A stretch of DNA of 64,000 nucleotides from Abelmoschus esculentus (taxonomy: Eukaryota > Streptophyta > Magnoliopsida > Malvales > Malvaceae): assembly GCA_035048815.1 (NCBI GenBank), contig JAUCBN010000014.1:15917501-15981500 (forward strand), read 5' to 3'. The first letter of the stretch is position 1. Every line of letters starts with the position of its first letter. Shown piece after piece: positions 36,001 to 48,834 of this stretch. Under the pieces are notes generated by a model that had not been told where the DNA came from, made no database searches, and was given only the letters and a program-made list of their open reading frames with translations. A program made the position numbers and the translations under genes.

Positions 36001-38775
36001 CTCTACCTTAAATTCATGCTCCTGTTTATTTATTTTTATTTTCGGTGTGAAGGTTGGAAAAAGGTTTCTTTCTTGTCCCTCATCCTCCCATCCCTTTTTT
36101 TGGGTACAATATACGTATTGTCATGGATGCAGGATACGTTGTGCAAAGGGTTTTGAAGAGGTGCTATTGCAATTTGCTATTAACATTTGGAACCAAATTG
36201 AGAGTAGCATGGTCTTCAGTGCTAGTCAAACCAATGAAAGAGTAAGCCTTTTCCAGTCTGTATGAACTTTGCTTCAGTCCTTTGTGATTATTATGTGTTT
36301 ACTAATCGTTTATTTTTAACTTTGTATTTAAGGGAGTTCTTGATGCGATGATAAAAACAATGAAACTTGCGGTTGCAAGTTATTCAGAGGAAAAGCAAAC
36401 CATAATTGTGCAAAAGAGTTACAATATACTTTTATCAACCATTTCTTTTCCATCAGAGGAGCTATTCCAGCAAGAAAGGTTTCAAACTGCTGAAGTAGAT
36501 AATAATTCTAGTAGAGATGAGTGGGTTCTTTCACTTTTTGCTGCAGTGGTTATAGCAGTGCATCCTCAAGCCCACATTCCAAATACGAGAGCGATAGTTT
36601 CTCTGTTCATGACAACCCTTCTCAAGGGTAATGTTACAGCAGCCCAAGCATTGGGTTCTATGGTTAACAAATTGGATCTAAAATCCACTGGAGGACAAAC
36701 TTCAAGTGATTGTACCTTGGAGGAAGCAATAGATATAATTCTTAAGTCAAATTTATGGATTTTCCAAAAGAATAGTTCCTCTAATATTCAAGCCAAAATT
36801 ATCAGTGTCCATGACACAGGTTTAAATAATTTATGTAACTGTGTTGGAAGTTGTACCTCCCTTCAAATCCATGCCATTGTAGGACTTGCATGGACTGGAA
36901 AAGGTTTGCTTATGCGGGGTCATGAAAAAGTTAAGGACATGACTATGATTTTTTTACAGTGTTTACAGTCAAGTGGAAGAACCGATGTCTCTAATCAAGA
37001 AAAGAGTGTCCCAGAAAACAATTATGAGCTTGATTTGCATCATTCTGTGATGAAAAGCGCAGCAGATGCATTTCAGATCCTTATGGGTGACTCTGAACAG
37101 TGTTTGAATCGGGAATTCCATGCAATAATACGTCCTCTCTATAAGCAACGATTTTTCTCAACAATAATGCCCCTTTTGCAATCACTAGTTATGAAATTGG
37201 AACCACTCTCAAGGTAAAAACGATCCTTGTTCATTAATGTTTTTGTATGTGTATATATGATACCCATTTTCAATTTTCCCAGCTTAGTACATGCTTGAAT
37301 GATTTATGCATTGCCTACTAAATTATAAATTATGAATTTGAATTTGATTGTTATTGCTTATTATTCTTCCTCAACATTTTGATGATGGATCCACTATCCA
37401 GGCAGTGATACATCATACAGCATAAATTTCATTACTTTGTTGCTTTGTCACATCATAACCACATCTGCATGCATTTCAATCTTCTTTAAATATTAAAAGT
37501 TTTGATTTATTTCTCAACCTGCAATGTGATTTCAGGCGGTTTGTGTTCCGGGCTTCTGCACATATTATTATTGATACTCCATTAGTTGTTGTCTTAAGTG
37601 ACTCCAAGAAGGTTAGTAAGTAATGGAATTTGCTATTAGAAGATTAAGCTTTTCTCAGATATATTAAACACTTCGAGAAAGTTTTATTACTTCACTAATC
37701 AAAATTTATTTATGTAGATAATTCCATTGATACTGGATGGTTTATCTGCATTAAGCAATGATGTTGCAGATAAAGATGTTATTTATGGTCTCCTGTTGGT
37801 CTTTACCGGAATATTGACCGACAAAAATGGTGAGCCTAAGTCCATTGGTAGATTGTTGTTATTTGATAGAAGCTAAAGAGTTTATCCAAACTGAATCTGT
37901 TAGAACAGTTTCTGCTTTCTCAAAATTTGCAATCATTCATAGTTAAAAACAAGTAAATAGTGGAAAAAGAAAAAAAAACGTTACATGAAGGTAAATTGTT
38001 TAAAGTAGTTGATTCTTCAAAATTGCATCTACTCGAGTTTCTTAGGAATGTTTTACGTATATTGTGTATGTGTGCAGGTCAAGAAGCTGTTTCAGATAGT
38101 GCTCATACAATCGTCAATTGCCTCATCGATCTTATTCAATATCCTCATATGCTGGTAATAAAAAATCTTTCTATGCAATAACATTCAGAATAAGGAGAAA
38201 ATAAGTGAACTATTGATCATCTTGCAATGTCATGTATATAATGTCCCTACCTTGAAATTTACGTTTGCAATTCTATTTCCATTTAATCCATATGATACCG
38301 ACACATGCTTTTGGATTTGAAATTGTTTTTTTCTTTCTCGGTATCTTAAGCTTGTTCGTGAGACAGCCCTGCAGTGTCTTGTTGCTGTTTCTAGGCTATC
38401 CCATGCAAGGATTTATCCAATGAGAACACAGGCAAGTCAACCATTAACGAGACTTGAATATTTACCACCATTAATGAACTTATCATTTGGACTCTAGACT
38501 TTTCTGTGCATGTAAATGCACATTGCATCCTCCCTGTCTTTTTTGTATCTGCATTTAAATTTGTATCTTCGTTTATCAGGTATTACGAGCAGTGATAAAG
38601 GCTCTTGAGGATCCCAAAAGAGCCGTTCGTCGAGAAGCCGTCCGATGCAGGCAAGCATGGTTAGTGTCCCAGAGTTGTATTTTCTTCACTCTGCACAACT
38701 TTTCACTTTCCCTATTTGAAGTCCATCACTATTGTGTTCTTACTCATTTCTCAAAACAGGGCATCAATTGCATAA
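30065..38775 (+). CDS. MMS19: MMS19/MET18 HEAT-repeat protein (cytosolic Fe-S targeting)
   Basis: This is a scaffold of the cytosolic iron-sulfur targeting complex that delivers Fe-S clusters to DNA-repair and replication enzymes. Twenty exons are 30065-30136, 30308-30370, 30543-30597, 30825-30922, 31227-31385, 31535-31594, 32167-32355, 32952-33005, 33958-34044, 34172-34886, 35381-35760, 35919-35992, 36133-36241, 36333-37213, 37536-37611, 37718-37829, 38078-38154, 38351-38431, 38580-38659 and 38760-38775, encoding about 1145 residues (Arabidopsis about 1134). The N-terminal MMS19_N region includes LLGEVLVHLASKPL and DWRALRGALVGCLAL. The Leu-rich helical repeats run throughout, and the C-terminal HEAT region includes ETALQCLVAVSRL and DPKRAVRREAVRCRQAW. 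The last intact codons are ASIA, followed by TAA where relatives continue for about six residues. Intron 18 uses a GC donor. A telo-box lies in the leader. Confidence 0.94.
34061..34078. repeat. C18 homopolymer in MMS19 intron
   Basis: An uninterrupted run of 18 C starts 16 bases after the exon ending at 34044. Runs like this are length-variable and prone to sequencing error, so the exact count should be treated with caution. Confidence 0.9.
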
Positions 38776-39227
38776 AGAAATCTACATTTCTACCGTCTTC
38801 CATGGCTACCGAGGTACAGCAATTGTTGCTACAAATTCTTTATGATTATTAGGCATAGTTTAAAAAATCTGTAACATTTAACATTTACATTTCACATGTA
38901 GTTATTTCCAAGTGCAACATTGCTTGTTCACTGGACTGTAAATGAACCGAGTCTTGAACAAACGGACTTTTGTTCGTGTTTGTTTATTTTTCAAGCGTCT
39001 TCGTATATGTTTTAATTATTTATTAACATGATGCAGATTCTTGTTAGTATCGGTTCAGTTTTTAACCTTATAAAACTTGCACACACCTTGTAGATAAAAT
39101 TGCTCGAATTCGAGTCTCGAAAACATTTTCTTTTTTCCTTTCCCGCTAGACTGGCTATTCCTTGGTTTCATTCCTTCTATGTTTTACCAACTAACACCTC
39201 AATGTCGATAATTAAGGAACTAAGAGA

Positions 39228-39443
39228 CACGTGCAATGGCTGCCAATCACGTGACACGATGTTGCACGTGCTATCACGTCAGATATTCTCAACAAAGGAA
39301 CATGGCACGTGTGGGAAGGTAGAAGAACAAAAAAAAAAGAAAAGTGGTCCCCCACTCTCAAAGCTCAATTAATTCAAGCTACGTGGACTTTAGAAAAAGA
39401 AAGTCACATGATCACTGACAAACTCCAACTCCTTTGTCACGTG
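39228..39443. promoter_or_regulatory. Dense G-box (CACGTG) cluster
   Basis: CACGTG occurs at 39228-39233, 39248-39253, 39265-39270, 39306-39311 and 39438-39443, with CACGTC at 39275-39280 and ACGTGG at 39381-39386. That is five perfect palindromic G-boxes in 216 bases. The word AAGTGGTCCCC also occurs twice here. G-boxes bind bZIP and bHLH factors (light, ABA and stress responses). The region lies about 450 bases after the MMS19 stop and about 3 kb before the next gene, so its target is unknown. Confidence 0.5.
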
Positions 39444-40717
39444 CTAAGTGGTCCCCACTCAACCTTTTAAAAGAAATTAATTACATTAATCAAAATATCT
39501 TTCCTTTTATACGTTCAGGAGATAATAATAAAATGATATTTTTATTTAATCTTTCACCACATTATTTATCTAAATGAATTTTTTTACATCATGATTATTA
39601 AGATTGTCTACTAATTGAAACAATCATTTTGATTTGATTTTGACATTCACGAATCATTATATTAAATTTAAAATGCAAATAAGTTTATCCGTTAATATTT
39701 TATTAAATTAAATAAAATAATTGTAAACAAAATTTTAGAGTTTTTATGACATTTTATTTTAGTAATTACTAATTTAAACTATACATAATACTTGAACTAC
39801 TGACAGAGTTCTACGTTTCATTTTCCTTTTGATTAAATAAGCTGCAACCATCGTGCTTAAACGTGGGTTAAGGTATAAAAATAAAACATGGTTATGATTA
39901 GCAATATTAAAAAAATTAAAACATAAAATAAAACACAACTAATTAAAGCAAAAACAAATATATTGATCAGAAGAATGCATGAAAAAAATAATTGAGGGCA
40001 GAGGATTACCAATAATGATTGATTAATTAAAATTTACAACTAAGTAATAGTTGTTTTTCTAAGGATTTTTAATACAGCTTCAGAAAGCTGTGCTGAGCTT
40101 TGTTAGAGAATGATTCTTTGCTTGCTTGATGCTGTTCCCTCTTTTCCCTCTTTGCTTGCATGACGTTCTTTTTTCTCAAAACATAGATTACTCGATTTAT
40201 AATAAATATGTCACTCTATCGCTAAAAATAAAATAAATATTAATTTTTAAGTCGATAAATTATTTGTTCAAAAACAATATTAAAAAAAAGTTGGTTCAGA
40301 TTCAAGGTTTTGAATTTTGTGTGAAAACCCGTTTCTTACTTTTCAAATAATCGTATAAATTATAATATTTAAGGACAAAGAGAGTAATATTATATTACTA
40401 TTATCATATTTAAGTCGAATCAAATTTGATTAGACATATTCATAAGCATGAATCTAACATTTTAGAGGGACTAGATTGCAATACATATCAAACTTATAAT
40501 CTAAGATGCAAAATATAGCAAATATAAAAGCTTTAACAAATCAAATTACCCATATTAAAACATGGAATGGAGTATCGAAACTGCAAATTCCAAAACACAC
40601 TATCCTAGAAGTATTATAATTTATAAACGTAAATATAAAATATTATGTTAATTAGGATGAAAAACATATGTTTTTTTTTTTTTACTTAAGGTCAATAATT
40701 AATACCGAGAGTTAATT

Positions 40718-40790
40718 AGTTTAGTTGATGAGACACTAAATTCTCTAAGTAATTTTAGATATTCGAATTTTAACATTATAAATAAAAAAA
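40718..40790 (+). mobile_element. Degenerate SINE-like (tRNA-like) patch
   Basis: TAGTTTAGTTGATGAG resembles a tRNA A-box (TAGCTCAGTTGG), and GATATTCGAATTTTA, about 35 bases later, resembles a B-box (GGTTCGAATCC). Similar words recur at about 6678 within an RHD3 intron. This could be an old SINE or chance in AT-rich DNA. Confidence 0.25.
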
Positions 40791-42463
40791 AAGATTGTCT
40801 TAATCTAAATTAATCGATTAATAAATCAGAAACGAAACGTTAATAAAAACTAATTGATAATTAATAGGGGGTTGGTTTGAAGTAGTGGGAAATTAAAAGC
40901 TCCCATGAAGGTAATAGTTGTGTGTTGGCCAATGTAGCTGTTACCCTTTTATGTCACAGCTGACACCATTATGGTTAGCTACATCTTACACTTTGTTTGA
41001 GTACTCTCGAAATTCGATAGTTATATTGATTTCGATAATATTCGAAATAAATTAGATTTAATTTTTAAATATGAACTCGAATTTTTTAATACTATTTTTC
41101 CATCCGTAAGATGTAATCCTAAGATCTTATTTGAAGTAATGTTTAAACTCTTTAACAGAGGTTAGATCTCGTAAGTAATATCAAAGGTTTAAATTTTAAC
41201 TTTATGAATAAAATAAATTAAAAAATATTTTATCCATTGGTCAACTAATTCAAATCATATACTGCAAAAGATCATTATAGGACAAACTTTACGACTTAAC
41301 TTGTTTCAATCATAATATCATAATTCAAACTTTTATATTTACTTAAAAAACATGACGTTTTGTCCTAATTAATTAATTAAAAGTCGATAAATACCCATTT
41401 ATCATGTTATGATTGCTATAAAACTAACTAAAACATTCATTACGTCCCATATTTGCAATTATGTTACGATATTTTTGGCAAATTAATTTAAAGTTTTGAA
41501 TCATCAAAATTTCCCAATATGCATTCATAGTCCTAATGAATGAATCTGTGGGTGCATTTATATTATTTTAGTTTATTTTTTTAAAGAAATTTAATTTTTA
41601 AAATTTTATTTGAAGTCAAAATTACTATTTTATAAATAAAAATTATTAATCAATTAATAATAAATAATTTAAAATAACGTAAAAATTTATATGATGATAC
41701 ACACAATAATTACAGTATTATATAGATAAATAATATTGAGTATAAAATTGTAGTATATTTTTCATTATGCTTATAGTTTTTGCTAACAAATGCTACACAA
41801 ATATTATTTGAAGTTATTGTATGTAATAATATCTTCACCTACCGTATTGAGAATAATAAATAATATCACAACTATTATATTTAATGAAATATTATTAAAT
41901 AACTATAAATATATATTTTTAGGGTTAACAAAATCCTATTGTTTTTTGAAATTACTTTGAGATAAAAGTTGTCATTGTTATATTCTTTAAGGATGGTATA
42001 AGTACAATAAAAGATAATATATTTGACCAATAAATTAATCTAGTAAAATACGATATTAATTTAAATATTCAAATTTTAATATTATAGATGTCGAATTTTA
42101 GTATTATAGATGAAATATATTGAATTATAAAATCTTCTCGTAATGAACGTATATAATATTTAATTTAGATTAATTATGAAATGAATTAAATATGAATGGT
42201 TATAATAAAACTCCATCATTATAATGCTTTACATGTAGGAGAAGGTGCTCCAATTTCCTTATATTTACATTTATGCCATTTCCCGTCACTCCTCAAATCC
42301 ACACCCTTTCTCCCTTCAGTCTTCAGTCTCTCTCTCAGACTCTCAAAGCTCCAAAGCTTTCTCTCTCTAAAAACCTGTTCAAACTTTCCCCATTTTCTCT
42401 CTCTAAGAAACCATTACCGATTTCAAAACCTGTTCAGAGAAGCTGTACACTGTAAAGGCTGAA

Positions 42464-43743
42464 ATGGAGTCAGGGGACTTCTTCGTCGGAGGTTATTACG
42501 GCGGTGCATTAGCCGGTGATTTCTCGCTGGAGACTAGGATGTCTGTGGAGCAGAAGCTGGGGGAGAATTTCACCGTCGAAGACCTCCTCGACTTCTCTAA
42601 CGAAGAGGTCGTCGTGGGGGACGGTTACTTCGACAATATCGCCGGTAATTCCACTGATTCCTCCACCGTCGCCTGCAATTCCTCAGTATCCGGCGGCGAA
42701 AACCACTTCTCTGAAGCTAATTTCAGTCACTCCTCTCAATTCTGCGTCCCGGTAATAATATAATCTAATCTATTTTATTTTTCTCTAATTTTGCATGGCA
42801 AAAGTAAAACTATAAATTTACGATTTACGTGAAATCAACGTTGTTTTAATCTAAAATAAATTCCGAAAATATGGATTCCAAATGGTCAAAATTATCTCTC
42901 AATCCTTGTACTTCTATAACATTTAAGATTTGATCCCTATCATTTACTTAAATCGCTAAAATTAAATCCTTTACCTTTTTAATTGGACAATTTACAAGAT
43001 TTATTTTTAATTTTTTTATGTATTTTATGTCAAAATTTTATTTTTCTCTTTAAAATTTTATAAATTTATTTCGTTTAATATAAAATTTTATGTCTAGATT
43101 TGTGTTTTGACAGTATGATGATGTGGCCGAACTTGAATGGCTCTCAAATTTCGTTGATGATTCGTTCTCAACAGATCCGGCTTTCGCAAAATTACCCACA
43201 CCCGAATCCTCCTCCTCCTCAACCCGACCCGGTTCCTTACCTCAGAGCTCCATCGACCCCAATTTTCAGCATGGGGCTCCGCTTCCGGGTAAGGCTCGGT
43301 CCAAGCGTCCTCAGGTTTCACCGTGCGATTGGTCCACCCGTGTTCTCCACCTCAACCCAAAACTCACATGTCAGAATAAAAGGGAGAATACAAAACCCAA
43401 TTCGGAATCATCGTCGGGTCGAAAATGTTTACATTGTGCTTCGGAAAAGACCCCACAGTGGAGGACCGGGCCGATGGGTCCGAAAACGCTATGTAATGCG
43501 TGCGGGGTGAGGTACAAATCGGGTCGATTAGTACCCGAATACCGACCCGCTGCGAGCCCGACATTCGTATCCACAAAACATTCTAATTCACATAGGAAAG
43601 TTTTGGAGCTTAGGAGGCAAAAGGAAATGCAAAAAGCCCAACATCAACAGTTTCTTGGTCAAACTTTGGTTTTCGGCATATCCAACGGTGGAGATGGCGT
43701 TGATGATTTTTTGATCCATCATCATGGTGGGCCACGATTTTAG
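42464..43743 (+). CDS. GATA zinc-finger transcription factor (plant class IV)
   Basis: This is a nuclear DNA-binding protein recognising GATA motifs; relatives act in light, sugar and developmental control. Two exons, 42464-42751 and 43114-43743, encode 305 residues. The single finger is C-X2-C-X18-C-X2-C with cysteines at about 201, 204, 223 and 226 (CLHC...CNAC), containing TPQWRTGPMGPKTLCNACGV and followed by the basic RYKSGRLVPEYRP tail. The N-terminal half has the acidic FTVEDLLDFSNEE motif and an AELEWLSNFVDDSF motif typical of the subfamily with Arabidopsis GATA2/4/9/12. A basic KARSKRP patch may be a nuclear signal. The C-terminus ends in a His/Gly-rich stretch. The start is the first ATG after a CT-rich leader. 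The exact orthologue is not assigned. Confidence 0.93.
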
Positions 43744-44834
43744 TCACATGTTTTAGTTAGAATAAAAAAAAAAGAATTTTGTAGTTTTGTTTGAACGCAT
43801 AAAGCAGGAAAACATGTTTTTTTTTTCTTGCCCAATTGATAGGTTTTAGATTTTTTTTTTTTCATAATTGTTATTAATAGATGTTATATATACAATTAAG
43901 TTAAAATAAAATTTTATGTGTATAATTAAACCAAAATTATATATATAACAATTTATCACTTGAGACATTTAATCAAAATCACATATAAAATTTAAGATTT
44001 ATTTTATAAATAGATTAACGGATTGACTGATGTAATATTTTTAATATAGATAAATAATTTATTAAAAGATTTTTAAAGCTAAAACGTATGATTAAACTGA
44101 TTTTTTGTTTATTATTTTTTTTACAACCTTAAGCTAGTTTCTTAAGTATATTCTAGTACACAAAAGAGTACACCGTATATATGCACGAGAACGTATATTT
44201 AATTTGAAGATGGGCATGTGCACGAGAGCTAAGAAGTATTACAAATTGTTATTAAATTAAATAAAAATAATATTTTTAATCATTGAAGTTTCAGAAACTA
44301 TAAAAAAATCATTAAATTTATTATATCGTTATAATATGGTTTTTGAATTTATTAGATCGTTTGTTACATGGGTCAATTAGAGGGAAAAAAAATGTTAAAT
44401 CCTTGTTAGAGACCCAACCAAAAACATAGTCTATTTTGTAATGAACATTTGTATTTCAAAAACCTATTTTCAAAGAATGGTATTTTATTTAATTTGGAAT
44501 TATTTTCATTTTATAATTTATATTCACAATTCGTTACTCTTTCTCAAAATAATATAGTTTAAAAAGTTTGATTATGAATATTTTTCATTAGAGTGTACAT
44601 TGTTTCCCTGTCCAAAAAACTTGGAAAACCAAACCAGTTAAGTGCACGAGATTTTCCCAATTTTCTTTCATGCAAAATACAAAGCAAGCATGTAAGGTTA
44701 ATAGCCTAGTCTTTTTTAAATTTAAGGATATCCCTCTTCAGGCCTTCACTATATATGCAAAACAATGGTACCGTTATTTAAGTGTACGAATATTCTATAC
44801 GACGATATGTAGGGTGCAAGCCAAGCACTATACC
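43744..44834. other. AT-rich tail-to-tail spacer between GATA and MTV1 genes
   Basis: This holds the 3' region of the GATA gene followed by AT-rich sequence up to the last MTV1 exon. No gene or clear repeat was seen. Confidence 0.5.
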
Positions 44835-46341
44835 TTACACCGTCCTTTTCGGATCACGAGCAGCTGCAAGATGGTCCTGCGAAACCGAAACCAGAAACAA
44901 GATCAACAGAGGTGTCATCGAACATGAAATGACATGTACCGTGAATCATAAGACAAGCAGAACTCATTGAAATAGGATTAACAAGAAGCTTAAGGTTCAA
45001 ACATTATGCTTCTCCTGCATTCCAGGTTAGGGTCTCAAACTTTGACACATCAAGGACCACTAACTTCATCTGTCTTAACTTATCACCGTGAGGCACGGGA
45101 ATTCAAGCAAGAATATCGTAAATAGCATATGCTAGAACGTAAACTTACCGAAATGAAATCAAACGCTCTGGTTTCTTCTTTCTTTGAGCCGTTTATCATT
45201 GAACTAGGCATTTGAGTTGCAAAATTTGACTGGAATATATCAGGCAGAGGTGATCCACTGGAAACATTATGGGTGCCAGCATTTTTTGTATTATAATTGC
45301 CAAAGTGTTGTAAGTTGGACATGGTTGCAAGTAATTGCTGCTGAGCAAAGAAACTCCCCATAGCACCATAATCCATAGGTTGAGAAGAAAAGGCAGGGTT
45401 CATCATTATACCGGGAGGAACGGCATAAGACATGGTCCCTAAAGGAAAAATCATATTTGCATTCATACCAGCAGCTTGAGAACCATGGATACCTCTCAAA
45501 GCATCATTAAAAGCTTGATTGCTAGAATGGTTGTTGATATTGGGAAATATATTTACAGGGTGTGCCTCAGACGAGATTTCTTTCTGCTTCAAATTAGATG
45601 AACTCTTGTTCACCGACAAGCCAGCCATATAATTGTCTTCGACAATTGACTTGTCATTTATAGTTATCCCAGAGAAGAGATTATCCACATTTACTCTATC
45701 CTCACCGATGCGAAAGGAGACATCTGCAAAGGGATCATCGTCATTTTCCTGATCCCTGGTTCTGAGACCAGCATTGAGGTCATCTCCAAATAAATCATCA
45801 ATATGCGGCTTTGTGGTCGGATTCACAGTCATTTGATCATGTTGTTTTTTTGTGGATTTATCTAGTCCATTATAATCATCCTGATCAATGGTGTCTATCA
45901 GGTCAGGCATTTGAACTGATATCATCTCTGCCTTCAAAGACTTTTCTGAATGACTTGCGAAACCACCGCTCTGTTCCCCGTTCAAAAGGTTCAACACCTG
46001 TTTACCAAGACCATGTATACATTAACCATTCAACTGTAGCATGTAGCCAGTACTTCATTAACTCAGAAAAAAAGTATCTCTACCAGCTCTAAATTATCAT
46101 TTACTGCACATAATAGAGATATTAAGGACAATTTCATCAAAAGAAATAAAGATAAAACACAATGATCATACAAAGATCACAAATATAGTAATTTATGCAG
46201 AAGAGTAACCAAAACAAAGGAACCAAAACATAACGTGACAGCTGTCATGTCAAGAACCAACCACTAGTGTGTCTGAATTTATAAATTTGAACAAAAAGTG
46301 AAGAGAAAGTTGTCCACAATAATAATAAAAACGAAGCCATC

Positions 46342-46373
<32 letters not shown>

Positions 46374-48661
46374 TAATAATCTGAAGGTCATATTTCCATT
46401 TCTGGAATGACGTTAAAGGAAAAAATGAGGTAGCATCCAAAACTTAATGTAGTAAAATGGCAAAAATTTCCTGGATAAAGATATATTAATTTAGAAGAAG
46501 AAATTAGTACCCTACATCAACTTAGAGTCTTAGACATTGATAAATATGCCATCAGTTAAATGCAAGACCTTAATGAACTCAAAATAAAGGGGAAGTGCAA
46601 TTAGCCTTCCTACACTTCACGAAACCAAAATACAAATTTTAAAAGAAAATTTCCTTTATCATGAAACCTAAATGCGAGATCTTAATGATCTCAAGCATGA
46701 GTTAGATGAACTTTCCTTTATTCTAATGACATCAGTATACTGAATTGGAGCTAAATATTGTAGCCTTGTAAAACAACAGGGGGAAAAAGCATGCCACAAA
46801 AAACAGTGCTATATATCAGATCTTACAATGTAACAAAGACGATATATTACCTTGCTGTTTGAATGTAAAGCAAAGGGTTGCACATTTACCTTGTTAGTCT
46901 TCTCTCTTAGTGAAGCCTGGGGAGACTCAGAACATCTGGAAACAACATCTATGTTCTCGGAAAAATAAGAAGCCACAACTAGAAAATGCTCATCTTCCTT
47001 TTTCCTCAAAATGGACTCGAGCACGCACATAGCTTTCATGCGAACCTGATAATCAATAACTCTAATTAAGTTTAAAAGATAACCAAAAACACAAATACTC
47101 CACTATACTTCTTTTTCTCTTTTGGAAAAACATCAATATAAATTATCAGCAATATGCAACATGGTCATGATCACGTAATCAGAAGTGTGAGTGGTGTGTG
47201 CAAGAATAGACATACAGGTAGATAGCCTAGGTTTGAGCTTATCACCCACAGTGGGCTTGTCATTCACATGATTCAGTACATAGGAGCAAAGAGTTACCTG
47301 CCATATTGGTGATAGAAGCTTAGATTCAAGTGCATGACTTAAAGCCAATGCATCAAGCTTTGCAGCCTCCACAAGGAAAGCCTGAATGGCATCTCGAGTA
47401 GGCTGGAGACGAACACCACCAGATGTCACTATGGTTTCCAACAATCTCTCTTCACGAGTTTTAATCTCTGAATGATTTGAGCTGAATTCCCCATTTTTTG
47501 TTTCTGCCTTGAATTCTCTTACATCCTGCCCCCAAGATCCACTAGCAGTATTTTTGGAAACCCCTTGAATATCATTAGGCAAAACAACTGGTTCATGCTT
47601 ATCAGAAGTGTCAATTTCTGTAGTCAATGACCTTCGAAGAGTAGGACCCTTGTAATTTCCATTATCATTCTTTCTAAACGATCGACTCTGAGTTAAATTA
47701 TTAATTCCCTGCTTGATAGTTGCACATCCAATACCAACAACCTCACTGAGAAATGATTTCTTATCATCCGATGACATCTCGAAGTTTGTGTTCCCAAATC
47801 CTTGAATTCGTTTGTTAAGATCATCTGCAGGAAAAGGCTTACTGATATTATTTTCCTCAGCAAATACAGCAGAAATAGCCTCATGAGCAGTGTCCCGTAC
47901 AGCCTTATTGAGCGCATCCCCCTTCAAAAGATCCTGCTCCCCTTTGTAATGCAATAACTGACGTATAGCCACTGAGTTCCTCTGCATCTCTCTCTTAAAT
48001 TCCGCACCACATTTTCCCACCACATATTTTATCAGCCTCAAAGTCTGCATATCAACACTTTAGGTAGTTTACCATCTAATTATACAGCTCACACGCACGT
48101 AAACATGCAGTAAACAGTACTAAATTATGATTATGGATGCGGTCGATGTCGCTTGTTTTTTTCTTTCTTTCTAGAAATAATTATGATTTTAAATGTGATT
48201 GTCGAGAGTCGAGACCTATGGTGCTGCGGTCATAGTCGCAGTTTAATACTATTAATCCAGAATATTAAAATAACAGTGCATACATACACGACCATTACCA
48301 AACTGATTGATGAAATAGAGCTAATTTCTTCACTTTTTACTTATTTTTCCAGCATCAGCCAAAACAATTTAAATATTTATGCACACATATACAATAGAAT
48401 TTACTAGCTTTAAGCCAAATGAAACAAATTTCAAAGCGAGTTGAATGTAGTTACCTTTTGTTTGACAATTGGGCTTTTATGATCGAGTCGTTTCAAGACA
48501 AACGTGGAGACCTCTTTCACGATACTAACATGCGACGTTCTCAAGAGCTCGCTGATCTCATCTAACTTATAACCAGGCGTTACTTTATCTTCATCCGAGG
48601 TTGCCGCATCGATCATCCGTGATCTCCAATACGATTCCACCGCTCGCTTGCTGGAATCCAT
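44835..48661 (-). CDS. MTV1: MTV1-type ENTH/VHS adaptor (plant tepsin-like)
   Basis: This is an accessory protein of trans-Golgi clathrin/AP-4 carriers that move cargo to the vacuole (Arabidopsis MODIFIED TRANSPORT TO THE VACUOLE1). Five exons, in transcript order, are 48455-48661, 47298-48044, 46890-47045, 45149-45997 and 44835-44876. All are in phase 0 and give 666 residues (Arabidopsis about 690). The ENTH/VHS-like N-terminus covers about residues 1-140, with RAVESYWRSRMIDA, IVKEVSTFVLKRLDHKSPI and EFKREMQRNSVAIRQL. A second helical domain lies in the middle (KTREERLLETIVTSGGVRLQ to MKAMCVLESILRKKEDE). A long disordered tail has acidic DDPFADVSF and DNLFSG motifs, and the tiny last exon follows AFDFIS with DHLAAARDPKRTV. 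An in-frame ATG six codons upstream is possible but less conserved. Confidence 0.93.
46342..46370. repeat. (AAT)n microsatellite in MTV1 intron
   Basis: About nine AAT repeats followed by an interrupted extension, inside the intron between 45998 and 46889. Confidence 0.92.
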
Positions 48662-48834
48662 TTCGAACAATTGATACAAAATAAAACAAATTAAATTAAA
48701 TTAATTCGATTGAATTTGAAGAGTTCAAGATTGATCTGTTTGATTTGATTGAAAAAGAGGAGGACAATCCACAATTGTTGATGAATTCCGATTGATGTTG
48801 GGATTTTATTAGCGGAATTTCGAACACGACCCGA

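Larger units (their letters stand above)
38776..42463. other. Spacer between MMS19 and GATA gene
   Basis: It contains the MMS19 3' region, a dense G-box cluster (39228-39443), long AT-rich stretches, a degenerate SINE-like patch near 40718-40790, and one 30-codon minus-strand open frame (40069-40161). The final 200 or so bases, rich in CTCTCT, are the likely leader of the GATA gene. No established gene was found between 38.8 and 42.3 kb. Confidence 0.55.

Noticed and set aside
40075..40100. AGAAAGCTGTGCTGAGC near 40080 as a miR396-star-like sequence
   Set aside because: Only part of the star sequence matches, and no complementary mature-like arm is present within 200 bases upstream.
48662..48679. 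Upstream in-frame ATG for MTV1 giving MYQLFE extension
   Set aside because: The conserved family N-terminus begins at the inner ATG (MDSSKRAVESYW), so the inner start was used.
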